Position numbers and translations under genes: made by a program. The notes under the pieces are model-generated. The model did not search any database and was not told the DNA's origin. It saw only the letters and a program-made list of their open reading frames with translations. A stretch of 64,000 nucleotides of DNA, from contig NC_081412.1 of the NCBI RefSeq assembly GCF_030272615.1, positions 542,022,335-542,086,334 on the forward strand, given 5' to 3'. This document shows, in pieces, positions 34,561 through 45,491 of the stretch (the first letter of the stretch is position 1; each line of letters starts with the position of its first letter). This stretch comes from Cryptomeria japonica (Eukaryota > Streptophyta > Pinopsida > Cupressales > Cupressaceae).

Positions 34561-35970
34561 TTGGGGAATGTCTTTATCCAAGTATAAACACAAAGGGAAT
34601 CGATTCAGAGAAGAAAGAAATCCCCCAAGACTTTGTTATCTTTGGAAGAAGAAAGGTACAAAGTAGGAGGAGGTTGAAGAAGGATTAGAGGAAGCCTCGT
34701 ACACTTATTCCGGTGCAAGATAAAAGAAAGGTCATGTAACATGTTATAAATGCAAGAACAAGTGGTGTTATGCTTATGAATGTTTGAAGGAGTTTCAGAA
34801 CAAGCTGAAAAGAAAATTTCAATATGAGGTATTAAGGAGTTTGTTGAGAATGTTGACATTTCAGTTGAGGTAAATAAACTCATCTTAGAACTTGAAACCA
34901 CTTTTTTAACGATTTCAGCAAGTTAAATTCATATTGTTTCTAGACAAGTTTGGTATGTGGACAGTGGAGTATCAAGACAGATCTGCTGACAAGAGGCTGT
35001 TCACTAGAAGAACAATTCAGAATTCAAGTGGATCTAGTCATGGACATTACTCATCAAGTGATTGGTATTAGTCCCATTCCTATTTGGATGCTTGTTGGTG
35101 TTTTCCACTTGAAAAATGTTTTTTAACCTTTTGGATTGGTCAAAAATTATTTGTTCTTTCAGCTATTACTGATAACAACTACTAAGTTGAATTTGTTCAT
35201 CATCAATTTGTAATGGTGTCTTGTATAGGGTTTGTGTAGCATTTAGTGCTCATGGAGCCTTGTTGCATGACAATACTAAGTTGTATGAGTTATGATAGAG
35301 ATGGTTTGGGCATTTGCACTTCAATGCTTTTACCTCTTTTGAAGATTGTGGTGCATGGACTGCCAAATCTCAAAGTTGATTTTCCTAGAGTGTGCATAGG
35401 ATGTGCATTTGAAAAGCACTGTAAACCTTCCTCCCATATCAGTGAGCAGAGATCAAGAGATCTTTTGAATTGACCCATTTAGATGTATTTCTTTTGTGGA
35501 TGCACATCTTCTCTCCTTTATAGGTAGCCTTTAGTATGTCTCATTTATTGATGATTCTTGTCCGAAATTCTAGATTTACTTTATGAAGATTAAAGATGAA
35601 GTAGTCAACATGATTAAAGATCTTGGTGTTCGGTGGAGAGCCAAATGAGGAAGAAGACTAAGAAAGCCAGTTCAGAAAATGGAGGAATGTACACCTCCAA
35701 TGAGTTTAAAGCTTATTGTATTGTAAAGAGGTAGCTCCAGAGAAGGCCTTCACAGGTGAGAACCTAGAATTGTTTAATTTTGGAGTTATTGGTTGCCTTA
35801 TTTACATGCATTTGTTTGCAGATAAAATGGCAAAACTGAAACCTTAAAGCAACAAAGGTATCTTTTTTTGGGTGCAGTGCAACATCTTAGACCTACTGTA
35901 TCTATTTTCTAGGCAGAGGAAGACACTGGTAAGTAAGATATAAAATTTATTGAGGGATGGTCCAAAAGTT
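34561..35970 (+). pseudogene. Copia gag-protease-integrase relic
   Basis: Several frames in Copia order: a zinc-knuckle relic CYKCKNKWCYAYEC (34741-34785, with His replaced by Cys), the protease site WYVDSG (34951 onward) with the DSG triad intact, the pre-integrase block with VHGLPNLKVDFPRVCIGCAF and KHCKPSSHISEQRSRDLLN (35346-35470), and an integrase trace resembling ENGGMYTSNEFKAYC (35676-35720). Stops and frameshifts are scattered throughout. No LTR could be assigned. Confidence 0.75.
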
Positions 35971-36089
35971 CGTAGGAGCCTTCAATAGTGACTGAAGAGG
36001 ATAAAGCACCTACTGCATCAAATGTAGATTAGAAATCCTATTCTTATCCAATTGATTACAGCCAAAGTGGAAAGGTTTAACCACCTTCC

Positions 36090-36682
36090 ACTTCAATCTG
36101 AAAACCAAAAGGGCTTTCTTAGGTCTTATAGGATGTAGAGAACCATGCTGGCAAGTCTAGTACAACTGATTGCAAAACTTAGATCTTATCTGGTAGTAGT
36201 AAGATAAATTAAACTACCGACTAATTATTGACATATTGTTTCATTGATCAGTGATGAAACAATGTTGGTTGAGGGCTTGATCCCAACTTCCATTTGTAGA
36301 TGTAGGATTACATTCAGTCATTCAGATTTTTTCTATAAGAGGTTTGGCTTACTCAGTTTGTGATACAAAATTTTTGTGATTAGTTTGCCAAAAGTCTACA
36401 CCTAAACAATATTGAATCAGGCCTAGATTTGTCATTTAAGACACAAAACGTATATCATGTTTCACCTGTTCAATTAAAATTTAAAATAGCACTACATTCA
36501 GTGATGACAAGATCATCAACATAGACAATTAGGATATTATTCACCACCATCAATTTTGACATAGAGAGTGAGTTTAGAATGGCTTTTTCTAAAACCAAAA
36601 TCTCTAAGATATTGATCACTTGTTAAATACCAGGTTTAAAAAGTCTGCTTAAATCCATACAAGGACTTTACCAACCTGCAAA
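36090..36682 (-). pseudogene. Copia reverse-transcriptase relic, opposite strand
   Basis: On the minus strand the segment reads VCRLVKSLYGFKQ at its right edge (36682 leftward), ILIVYVDDLVIT with the YVDD box intact near 36510-36535, and GSLIYLTTTRSDLSFAISC near 36170-36215. It points opposite to the adjacent integrase relic, so it is either another element or one side of an inversion. It is cut at 36682 by element A. Confidence 0.75.
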
Positions 36683-38100
36683 CTGTTGTGAGGTATTCAC
36701 ACATCGCCCCATTGCGAATGGGGACCCCCCCACTTTTTGCTTTCTAGGTTGTCTTAAAGTCTTTGCTATTAATCTTTGCATTGAAGAAATAGAGTTTCTC
36801 AAGTAGCTAGAGAGTCATCATGTCAGGTTGGTCTCCTAAATGGAGTGAAGTAGGACATCAAGTGTTGCAAAAATGATTTAAGATTGAACAAATTGGGCAA
36901 AGTCAGGTGAAAGGACTAAGTCAAGAATCTTTCCTAAGGATGCTTACCTTGCTCCCTTGTTGGAGCGAAATTTGCCCAAGTACCTGGATCTCGTACCTTG
37001 CTAAGGACATAGACTCTTGTACCTTGCAAAGGTCTTAGAGCGAATTTTTTTATCAAGTCTCGTCCTTGGAGAGGTCTAAGAGCGATTTTCAAGCCATGTC
37101 CTTGGAAAGGTCCTGGAGCGAACCTTGACCTTGTCCTTCCAAAGGACATTGAGCGAACTTTTTCACTTAACCATGTACCTTGCTCAAAGCTTGGGGCGAA
37201 TTTTGTTATCAAGAGATATGTACCTTGCTTCAAGATTGGAGCAAATCTTTTAGACCCTGTCCTTGGGAAGGACATGGAGCGAATCTTTTAGACCCTGTCC
37301 TTGGAGAGGTCATGGAGCGAAATTTCTTACTCGACCTTGTCCTTGCTAAGATCATAGAGTGAACATTTTCTTGTCCTCCCAAAGGTCTTGGGGTGAATAT
37401 TGAGTCATGTCCTTCTAGAGGTCCTGGAGCGAAGTCGACCTAAGGACATGGAGCGAACTTCCTTATCTTGACCTTGTCCTTGCTAAGGACATGGAACGAA
37501 CATTCTATTTTTAGGTCATGTCCTTGCAAAGGACAGGAAGCGAATTACATTTTGAGTCTTGTCCATGCCAAGGTCAGAAAGCAAATTCCACCTTGTCCTT
37601 ACCAAGGTCTTGGAGTGAAATTCTGATTAAGGACAAAGAGCGAATTTTCATTATAGGCCCTGTCCTTCCTAAGGACGAAGAGTGAATTTTCATTATAGGT
37701 CTTGTCCTTCCTAAGGACGAAGAGTGAATTTTCATTATAGGTCTTGTCCTCCCAAAGGACATGGAGCAAAATTTTACTTGGACCTTGTCCTTCCAAAGGA
37801 CATAGAGCGAACTTTTTGCCTTGACCTCATCCTTCCTAAGGACAGAGAGAGAAATTCTCATTTAGACCCTGTCCTTGGAAAGGACATGGAGCGATTTTTT
37901 TCATGAAGGCATGCCCTTCCAAAGGACATAGAGCGAACCTCAAAGTTCTAGAGCAAATTTTTTGAAATCATGTATTAAACAAATTCCTCAAATCCAAGAG
38001 GTGAAGTAGACCAACATGGGAAAGGTGATTTGTTATTTTAAAGTGATTCGGCCTTATACTCAAAAGACATGACCTTTACCCTAAGTGCCTATAAAGGAGA
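36683..38100 (+). mobile_element. Element A: left end of the A/B/C family (right end not found)
   Basis: The boundary is the sudden end of the RT relic. The element starts TGTTGTGAGGTATTCACACA with two stem-loops: TGTGA/TCACA (36686-36700) and CCCCATTgcgAATGGGG (36706-36722). The same pair, in reverse orientation, forms the right end of element B. A candidate TSD is CAAAC (36678-36682), but no matching right end could be located, so the true extent is unknown. The interior begins with the palindrome array at 36945. Confidence 0.6.
36945..37965 (+). repeat. About 40-bp-period array of palindromes in element A
   Basis: Roughly two dozen units follow the pattern GTCCTTnnnAAGGAC, then AT(G)GAGCGAA(TTTT), then a variable T-rich spacer ending in GACCTT or GGTCTT. 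Two units near 37,680-37,740 are identical over about 42 bp, pointing to recent expansion. The GTCC..GGAC stem and the GGAGCGA tail are the most conserved parts and match the core in element B. Scattered short minus-strand frames here are products of the repeat. Confidence 0.85.
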
Positions 38101-40837
38101 AGTTAGAACATTCATTCTAACCATCAACTCAAACATTCTCTTCTCTTCAAATGCGAATATGGGAGCATAATTAGCAAACTTCAACAAAACATTAGTGAAT
38201 TCCATTATCATAAGGTCGAATTTCATCATTGGAGATGTAGGTCTAATCTTTTGGAGCAGGCGAGATTCATCATTTGAGCACAAAAGAGAAGCGAATTTGC
38301 TTAGCCGGCAAGCTTATCAGCCAACGAATTCAACTCAAGTCAGCCCAAATTTTCTCTAGGACATTAAGTTTGCCTTCCACATGACTAATTCATTTATTAC
38401 TGTCAGTCCTTTGATTAGATTTAGAAAGAAATCATCAAAAAATCAAAGATTAGATCAAGTTGTATATCATGTATGTTTGATGTGCAATTGTTCATTTTGC
38501 AGGAGGTAAGGAAAGAGATCAAATGGGCCAAGCTAAAGGAGGATCGGAACAAGGATCTCAAGGAGAGAATTTCAGCATCAAGGTCAAAATACAAGGAAGA
38601 GGCCTTCAAGAAGTTTCATCAACATCAAGAACACCTCAAATGCATTGAGAAGTCTTAAAGTGATACTAGGTTGAAAAACTTCAAATATTCAACAGCTACA
38701 AGCAGTAGAGCGGGATATCTTCAAGGTTCTCATTCTATCATATTGACATGAAGAGATCATAAGATGGCAAAGGAGAGATCATACAATCACTCCAAGGCAA
38801 GCAAGAAAGGATGGAAGGACTTAGCTATATCAATAATTTTCATCACCACTACTTTGAGCAAGCTAGATAATGTTGAGGATCAAGAGATATCTCTTGATAT
38901 CTCTTCATTATGATGAATCTATCTAGTTTGCAAAGATGCAAGTTAAAGGTGTCGTCCTAGTCATCATCCCAGTCACCATTAACCAATCAGGGAAGGTCTA
39001 CCTTAGCAAGTCTTGATTTAATGTACCAGACTCACCCATGGATGCACAAACTCTGATGTACCTGTAGATGGAGGAAATGGATTGAATATAAGACTCAATC
39101 TTCCAACATCCAACAATGAAGTACCTGCAAAACAAACACATGCAAATGCAAATATCTAAGCTAAAACACACATGCATGCAACAAAAATTCACCCCATTGC
39201 ACTCCTATTCCTCAAGATTTCACATTTGATATATTTGCTCTCAAAAGCACTTATGCAAAAAGCTATGAGGAAATGGAGATTTGAGAATGCAAATAAAGCA
39301 GATAAGATGTCAAGATAATGGAATGCAAACTGACATAAGTTCGACGCATAAAGATGAGATCCTCAAATAAGAGAGAGGGGCTTGTTTAAATAGATTTTCT
39401 CCGGGCAAGTTCATGTTGTGGGATGAATGCGGGATAATGCAAGATGAGTGGTAAATGGGAAATGGTAAGTGGTAGGAGGGGATATTTAAGGGTTTTATTA
39501 AATAAATAGAGAAATTGTATAACGTGAATGCATGAAGGTGTATGCATGATATAATGTTTTATTTAATAAATTTAATGGATAAATGGTAATATATTAATAA
39601 TAATATAATAAAATATGGAAATTATGAATAATGAATTATGGAGAAATAATAGTGTAATAATAAGGACTCGCCCGATATTCAAAGAAATTTGGAATTAAAT
39701 GCAGACAAATTAATGGAAATTTTTATGTGTCTACATTTTGCCCCTCTTTGAGACAATGCAGCATGTCGCGTTGTTTCAAAGAAAATGATCAACTGATATA
39801 TGCCCCAGAGGTGTCTTGGTAAGGGTGATGATTGATTGGTTATGCCCCCTCGAGAGATTGATCGAACAGAATGATGGGGATTGATCTCTCGATAGATCAT
39901 GGGAGAGAAGATTGGATGATTGATATTGCTCAAGTGATTAGATTGAGATGTACATTTGATAGAAATGCACAGTTGATGAAGCGTAACTGAACAATTGATG
40001 GAAATGAACATTATAGCCGAATTGATAAGCTGATTGAGCTGATTGAGCTGATTAAGCTGATAAGGATTGATGCTAGCGCAAGATAAGGTGATCCAATGAT
40101 TGATTGATTGATCTAGGGCATTGAGATTGCAAGAAGCAAGGTGGTTAATAAAGAGATTAAAGATTCAAAGACATGCATCGGTTGGATAAAGTGTTTGATC
40201 GATCTCACTGCAATAAGAAGAATGAAGAAGATGATGAAAGAAATGATGAAAAAGATAGATGAAAAGGAAGATGAGAAGAGAAAAGTGATGATTATGAAGA
40301 ATGATGAGAAAGAGGATATGAAAGGTGATGAGAATTCTTGTGCTTTTTAAGTGCCTGTATCATCATCGAGCTTTTTATAGCAAAAAGGCAAAAAATCATT
40401 TGGATATGAATTAAATCTAAATGAATCAGTCACACCAATTGCGAGAAAGAAAATATATCAGACAGTAAAGGAATGCCTCAGTGTGTATCAGACCAATATG
40501 TCCTCGATGATCTTAAGCGATCATGTCCTAAGATGTGTCATCATATTCCTAAGGAACATCCTGCAAGCAGCAAACAAGTGAACATGCCCCATCCTCGCCT
40601 TTCTAGTCAATGACATCCTGGAGATAAAATCTCTAGTCAGAGACATCCCGGAAAAGCTAAAAGACATGTCACCAAAAAGGAAAATAAAAAACAATAAAGA
40701 GAAAATAAGCAAACAACATGTTTCATGTCGAATGATTTTTTTGTTCACAATTGATGGGTTCGGGTGTATAAGTTGATCAGATGTTGTCCTGTTTGCTTAA
40801 TTTAAGTCTTGTCCCATCATGAGTCTGTTGAGGTTTT

Positions 40838-41033
40838 TCAGGAGATTTTATGATTTTTTAGATTTTTTCAGGACATTTTATGTTTTTAAAGATTTTTTTT
40901 AGGACATTTTATGATTTTAAAGATTTTTTTAGGGACATTTTATGATTTTTATGATTCTTTCAGGACATTTTATGATTTTTAAGATTTTTTCAGGACATTT
41001 TACGATTTTTATGATTTTTTCATGTTTGCCCCT
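40838..41033. repeat. T-rich tandem repeat, unit about 33 bp
   Basis: About six units read CAGGACATTTTATGATTTTT followed by AAGATTTTTT, with small indels. Confidence 0.85.
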
Positions 41034-41560
41034 TGTGTCTAGCAAGGTAAAAGGGATTTTGAGTGGATGAATGAATTAATAGGACATGAATGGATAAGCG
41101 AATGATGGAGAAAGCTTATGTGATTGTCAAGGATTATCGCAGAATAGGGTAGCATGTTAATCCAAGCTCAAGGACCAGATAGAGCAATATAAAGCAAGGG
41201 TATGGTGTAACTAATGTCATATGGTCCAAAGAAATGACCATGTCAAGAGGTTTGTTACATTTTATGTCCTTAGTTCGGATCAAGATCAAGGGATAGATTT
41301 GGCTAGGACGTAGATAGGATACACAATTCTAAGGGTGATAATGAAGGATAGGAGCTGAAGGGTGTGGATCAAGTACAATAAATATGACACACAAAGCCTG
41401 CAAAGGTCCTTAACCTTGTCAAGATCAAAGGTGGAAAAAGGGATATGGATGGATATAGAGTGAATAAGAGATAATGGAGGATGGGGGATAATAGATGGAT
41501 GCACATAGATGTAACTTGCCCCCAGTGAATAGTGCAAGAAGATAATGGATTACGCATGAC

Positions 41561-41617
41561 GCCTGTTTGCCAGGTTTTCATCATGGTACTTACCCAAGGT
41601 GCCTGTTTGCCAGGGTT
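41561..41617. repeat. 40-bp direct duplication (GCCTGTTTGCCAGG)
   Basis: GCCTGTTTGCCAGG(G)TTTCA occurs at 41561 and 41601. Confidence 0.8.
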
Positions 41618-41678
41618 TCACCAGTGGATGAATTTGTTTTCTCTTTACTTTTTCTGATTTTTCACTTTTTTTTAAAAG

Positions 41679-41970
41679 AATTTAGGGCGAGGGCGGGCAA
41701 GCGGCTGTGCCCTAGCCGCAGTGCCAAGGAAACAACACGGGCGGCGCTCACGGCGGTGCCCGCAGGTGCCGCGGCGCCCTGCGGCCACCGCGGCCCCTGC
41801 GGCCACCGCCGTGGGCCGCAGCCGCAGCCGCAGTGGTCTGCAAACACCGGTAGGGAAAGGAGCGGGGGGGAGAGGGGAGGAGGAGCGGGTGGAGCTCCGC
41901 TCCCCGCCCTCCAACCCCAAGGGTTTCGTTTGGTAGAACTCGCCCAGGCCGAAGCAAAGACAAACGCCCA
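41679..41970. other. GC-rich island
   Basis: About 290 bp of very GC-rich, CpG-dense sequence with GCCGC/GCGGCC repeats sits in AT-rich surroundings. All six frames are partly open with Ala/Gly/Pro/Arg-rich translations, so the overlapping frames are composition effects. Plausible identities are the promoter/leader of an LTR element or a decayed gene promoter. No TATA box or initiation site was fixed. Confidence 0.5.
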
Positions 41971-43477
41971 GGCCAAAAAAAATATATAAATTTCATTTTT
42001 CTTTAAAAACCACACAGTCCGATAAATATCACAACGCCCAGCACGAAAATGATAAGAAATTTCGATTTAAAAATAAATTCGATTTTAAAGGGACTGGTTC
42101 GGTAACAATTTCTTGGTGATTTCATCCTTCCCTAAATACGAAGGGGTTTCAAACGCCCAAACAACCATGAGGAAAAACACACCTCAAATAAATTTATTTT
42201 TATTAATCAAAGAGAAAACCAGACATGGCAAGATAATCCATTTTAACATAATGATGCAGCCATGCATTTTCTTGAAGAACACAGCTAAAACATGGATTTA
42301 AACTCACAAATCCAATTTAAAACTGAAAGCAATCAAAGATTGAATTTGGCAACAAGCAACCATTTTCACAACAACCAGGGAAGAACATTTTGGATAAACC
42401 CTACCTTCATACGCAATCCTGGCATGGCTGAAGGAGAGCCCCAATCTTCAGCTCCCAAATCCTCCAATTTTCATTCCCAACCAAAATCTTTCCAAAAATG
42501 TCCATCCCTCAATATTTTCCCCAAATTTTGGGTTATATGCAAGAGTTGACCCAAAAAAATTCTATTTTTGGAATTAAAATCTTTATTTACAAATAATTCA
42601 CCAAATAATTCCTTTCTAATTAAAACAACAAATTAACTTGCTTTATCAATTCAAAATTCGATTTCTCAATCAAATCAATTTAACCTTTCAAATTTAATAA
42701 TCCAACAGAAAACAATTAAACCTATCGCAATTAAATACAAATCTTTCTTTTTTCAACAGCATATATACAATGCACTTAATATTCCAAATCAGACATTAAA
42801 TCGAATTCACTCCCAATATAAATAAGCAATCCAATAACAACGAAACTCGCATAACGGAAACCAGATTAATTTAGTCCATTAATCTTCAAAGCACAAACGC
42901 ATAAATAATCAAAATAATCACTTAGGACTAATTAACCAATTAACCAAACACACCAGGCACGCAAATCGAGAAAGCCAACCAAACAGACGACTCGCAAACC
43001 CAAACAAAAAGGGAACATCGACGACGACTGGCGATGCTCACTGGAGCACGACTAAGGTCAACTAGGGTCTTACGACCACCTAATCCAACTCTAAGGATTA
43101 AAAGAGGTACACTCTCACCTGCAAAACCAGGTGACGACGAACCTCGCACTCATGCGACTTCGTACCTGAAATCTCCTGCAACCAAAGATCATACATGCAT
43201 ACATATATAAAATTTAATGAAAACGTTAGCCTGATATTGATACCACGAAATAGGAACACTGAATAACTTGCATATAACTAGTGTGAAACCACATCATCAG
43301 CTATGCGTAAAATCAATCATCTGACTATAACATAATATTACGATGAACTAATCAAGATTAAACCAAGGTTAAAGATTGATTAGGGTAGGGGGTACTACAA
43401 TCTCACTTATAGATAGGAGGTTTTTGTTGATGTATGGGACATACAAAACATTCTTAAATGCATACTTTACACCAAGG

Positions 43478-43640
43478 ATGAAAAAATTGCGAATAAATCG
43501 GTTGAATCGCGATTTACCGCAATGCAAATACCTAGCCGATTTAATCGGCCATAAAATCGTGACAGATATTTTCCGGAAAATCGCGAGTTTTGGGTGGAAT
43601 AAATCGGGTTAAAATCGCGATTAACTTTTACAATATCGCG
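43478..43640. repeat. ATCGCGATT-rich palindromic segment
   Basis: GAATAAATCGG, AATCGCGATT, AAAATCGCGA and related overlapping palindromes recur several times. A shorter relative (GGAATAAATCGG...TAATCGCGATTTTTTGCAG) lies at about 31616-31677. The element type is not identified. Confidence 0.45.
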
Positions 43641-43823
43641 TCATAAAAAAACCCTAATTTCTTAAAAACGAAAAACTAAAAAACTAAAACGCGGACATAA
43701 AAAAAAAAGGTGATTTCTTCATCGCGTGACTGTGCTCCCCGATGCCCGACGCGATTTCGGCTTCCTCCGCGCGATTTCGTCTTCGGCAATAAAGTTATTT
43801 TACATGAAATTATTCTGTGTATC

Positions 43824-43970
43824 ATGGATGCATTGATTGTAGGATTCACACAAAGTGTATCTGTCGAAAGGGCTTCATATACTTTAAGCAACTGCTAGCA
43901 GGCATAAAGCCAAATTCTGCAACCTTTGCCAACACACTAACAGCCAGTATGGGTGTGCCGGAGTAGAGTA
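43824..43970 (+). pseudogene. PPR-repeat gene relic
   Basis: One frame reads DALIVGFTQSVSVERA and, after a frameshift, LLAGIKPNSATFANTLTA followed by MGVPE and a stop. This matches the plant PPR pattern 'nALI.Gy.Qng..e.Al..f..m..aGikPns.Tf...L.Ac'. Only about one and a half repeats are present, with no start or flanking repeats, so it is a fragment of an organelle RNA-processing gene family member carried here by duplication or retrotransposition. Confidence 0.5.
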
Positions 43971-44389
43971 AGGAGAATAGCGTAAGGTAAAATGTTTAAT
44001 TGTAGATTCTAATTTACTCAAGAATGTGCATGGTATAGGAGACCGATGCAGAAGTTAAGACAACCATCGATTTGGATAAGAAGCCAATCAGTCAAAGAGT
44101 CAAATGAATTATTGAATGGCAGAAATAATTTGCAGTTTATTAAAAATTTCCAATGTTCGATAATTTTATCGATTTTTTCCCAATTTTTAAAAAAATTTCG
44201 GCCAAAAGATGTATTGCCGATTAAGATATTTACATCTTTGATTTACACCATTATTCAATGTCACCTTAACTTTTCCACATCATTTTACAAAGTGAGTTCA
44301 ACCTTCACCCAAAGAAACAAATTCACTACTAGTTTATCCTCGTCAAAACTTACATACTAGTCTTTGAGGCATGTATAGTGTCAAGATGC

Positions 44390-45491
44390 ACTAGAGTTGA
44401 AATGCCTAGTTCTAGACTCAACAGATTGGTTTTGTTTTGCTACAAAAGCAAAGTCATCCATTGTTCCTTGTTCATTTTTCTCAGCAATATTTGCATATTG
44501 TGACTTCTTTTGACCACTTGCAAGATCTTGTTGTTGCTTCCAACAATCTTTCGTGAAGTGTCTTGGCTTTTTACGGTAGTATCATTTCCACTTATCTTTG
44601 CATTGAGTTATTGCCCTTTGAAGATTCACCTAATGAACTAGTTGCTTTATTTTATTTTCTTTGTTCTTGCTTCGTGCACTAAATACACTCTCTATGATGT
44701 TTGAATCTGTTGCTCCTAGTTGTTCTTGCCTTATTCCTTTTTTGAAAGAAGTGCCGACAAATTCTCAAAATCATGTTCTTTAGTCTCCACACTTAGGTGC
44801 AAGGACTCAAATCATGATGGCAAATTATGCATTATTAACATAACCAAATCTTGATCATCCATTGGCTTTTCAATGGCTACCAGTTGATCACTAAAACCCT
44901 TCACATGCAAAAGCTAGTTAGAAATATATCCTCCCAACAATTTATTGGAAAACAAAAGTTTTTCTTTTTTGGTAACTCAGCGTTTCCTCACGACCCAACA
45001 CGGGACCCAATTTTGGGGCGAGTTGGGGCAAGACTAATCTCTGGGGATGACGGCAACTGCTCAGAAGCCTCTGTCATTGGATGATTCTAGATGTTGAGTC
45101 AAACTCGGGACGTCATGGATCTAGACTGGATGCCTTTTTCCAATTGTGCCACTCCTTTGGGCTGGAAAAAAGAAGATTTTAAAAGTACAAAGCTCTCTTA
45201 ATTTCTAATGCTTGATATTTTGGTTTGAGACTTTCCCACAATGCTGAAGCTACAGTGACATTTCTAACCTATGGCAGTAGTGCATCAGCAATGGACAATT
45301 TTAGAAGCATTAAACCTTATGCCTTTTGTCATAGTCTGCTGGATGATCTTCAGGTTGTGCCTCCTTGTCCAACATAATTTTTCAAAATCACAATACTAAC
45401 AAATAGTGAGTATTTTGTGATTCCACTGGCTATAATTCTTGCTAGTCAACAATTGAGAGTCAGGCAAAAGCAATGTTTGGATTCCTGCCAT
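44390..45491 (-). pseudogene. Copia gag relic interrupted by a SINE
   Basis: On the minus strand a gag start lies at 45491 (MAGIQTLLLPDSQLLTSKNY), similar to the Copia-2 gag start. A knuckle remnant lies near 44560-44600 (YYRKKPRHFTKDCWKQQQ, with the first two cysteines lost), and an acidic/Gln-rich tail follows towards 44430. Stops interrupt the middle. The SINE at 44964-45165 sits inside the gag sequence. A degenerate PBS is at 46246-46258, and the LTR that should follow is split by Copia-1. Confidence 0.7.
44964..45165 (-). repeat. tRNA-derived SINE
   Basis: In minus-strand sense the roughly 200-bp unit starts CCAGCCCAAAGGAGTGGCAC. It has an A box GTGGCACAATTGG (45140-45152), a B box GAGTTTGACTC about 35 bp later (45095-45105), and ends GAGTTACCAAAAAAG, a terminal GTTACC plus A-run typical of Au-like plant SINEs. 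Flanking T/A-rich runs prevent a firm TSD. It interrupts the gag relic, which supports an insertion. Confidence 0.65.

Larger units (their letters stand above)
38101..43375. other. Anonymous repeat-derived DNA, possibly the interior of element A
   Basis: I found no domain I can name. A 62-codon frame at 38473-38658 is rich in Lys/Glu (EVRKEIKWAKLKEDRNKDLK) and is preceded by an acceptor-like TTCATTTTGCAG, but it has no recognisable family. Low-complexity GATGA runs lie at 40205-40340, and GCTGATTGA repeats at 40026-40062. The phrase GTCTACATTTTGCCCCTCTT near 39732 looks like part of a known-style LTR, but no ends were found. Confidence 0.35.

Noticed and set aside
37574-37906. Repeat proteins with 'LRKDKTYNENSLFV' or 'DLVLPKD' units in element A
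   Set aside because: They are products of the 40-bp DNA array read in different frames, with stops between blocks. The DNA motif is conserved, not the peptide.
41567-41989. 140-codon plus-strand ORF and overlapping minus-strand ORFs in the GC-rich island
   Set aside because: All six frames are open through the island because GC-rich DNA has few stops. The translation is Ala/Gly/Pro/Arg low complexity with no domain.
43376-43612. 78-codon plus-strand ORF, considered as a Copia relic (TTISLIDRRFLLMYGTYKTF)
   Set aside because: It only faintly resembles the protease-to-integrase linker and runs straight into the ATCGCGATT repeat. It is too weak to annotate as coding.
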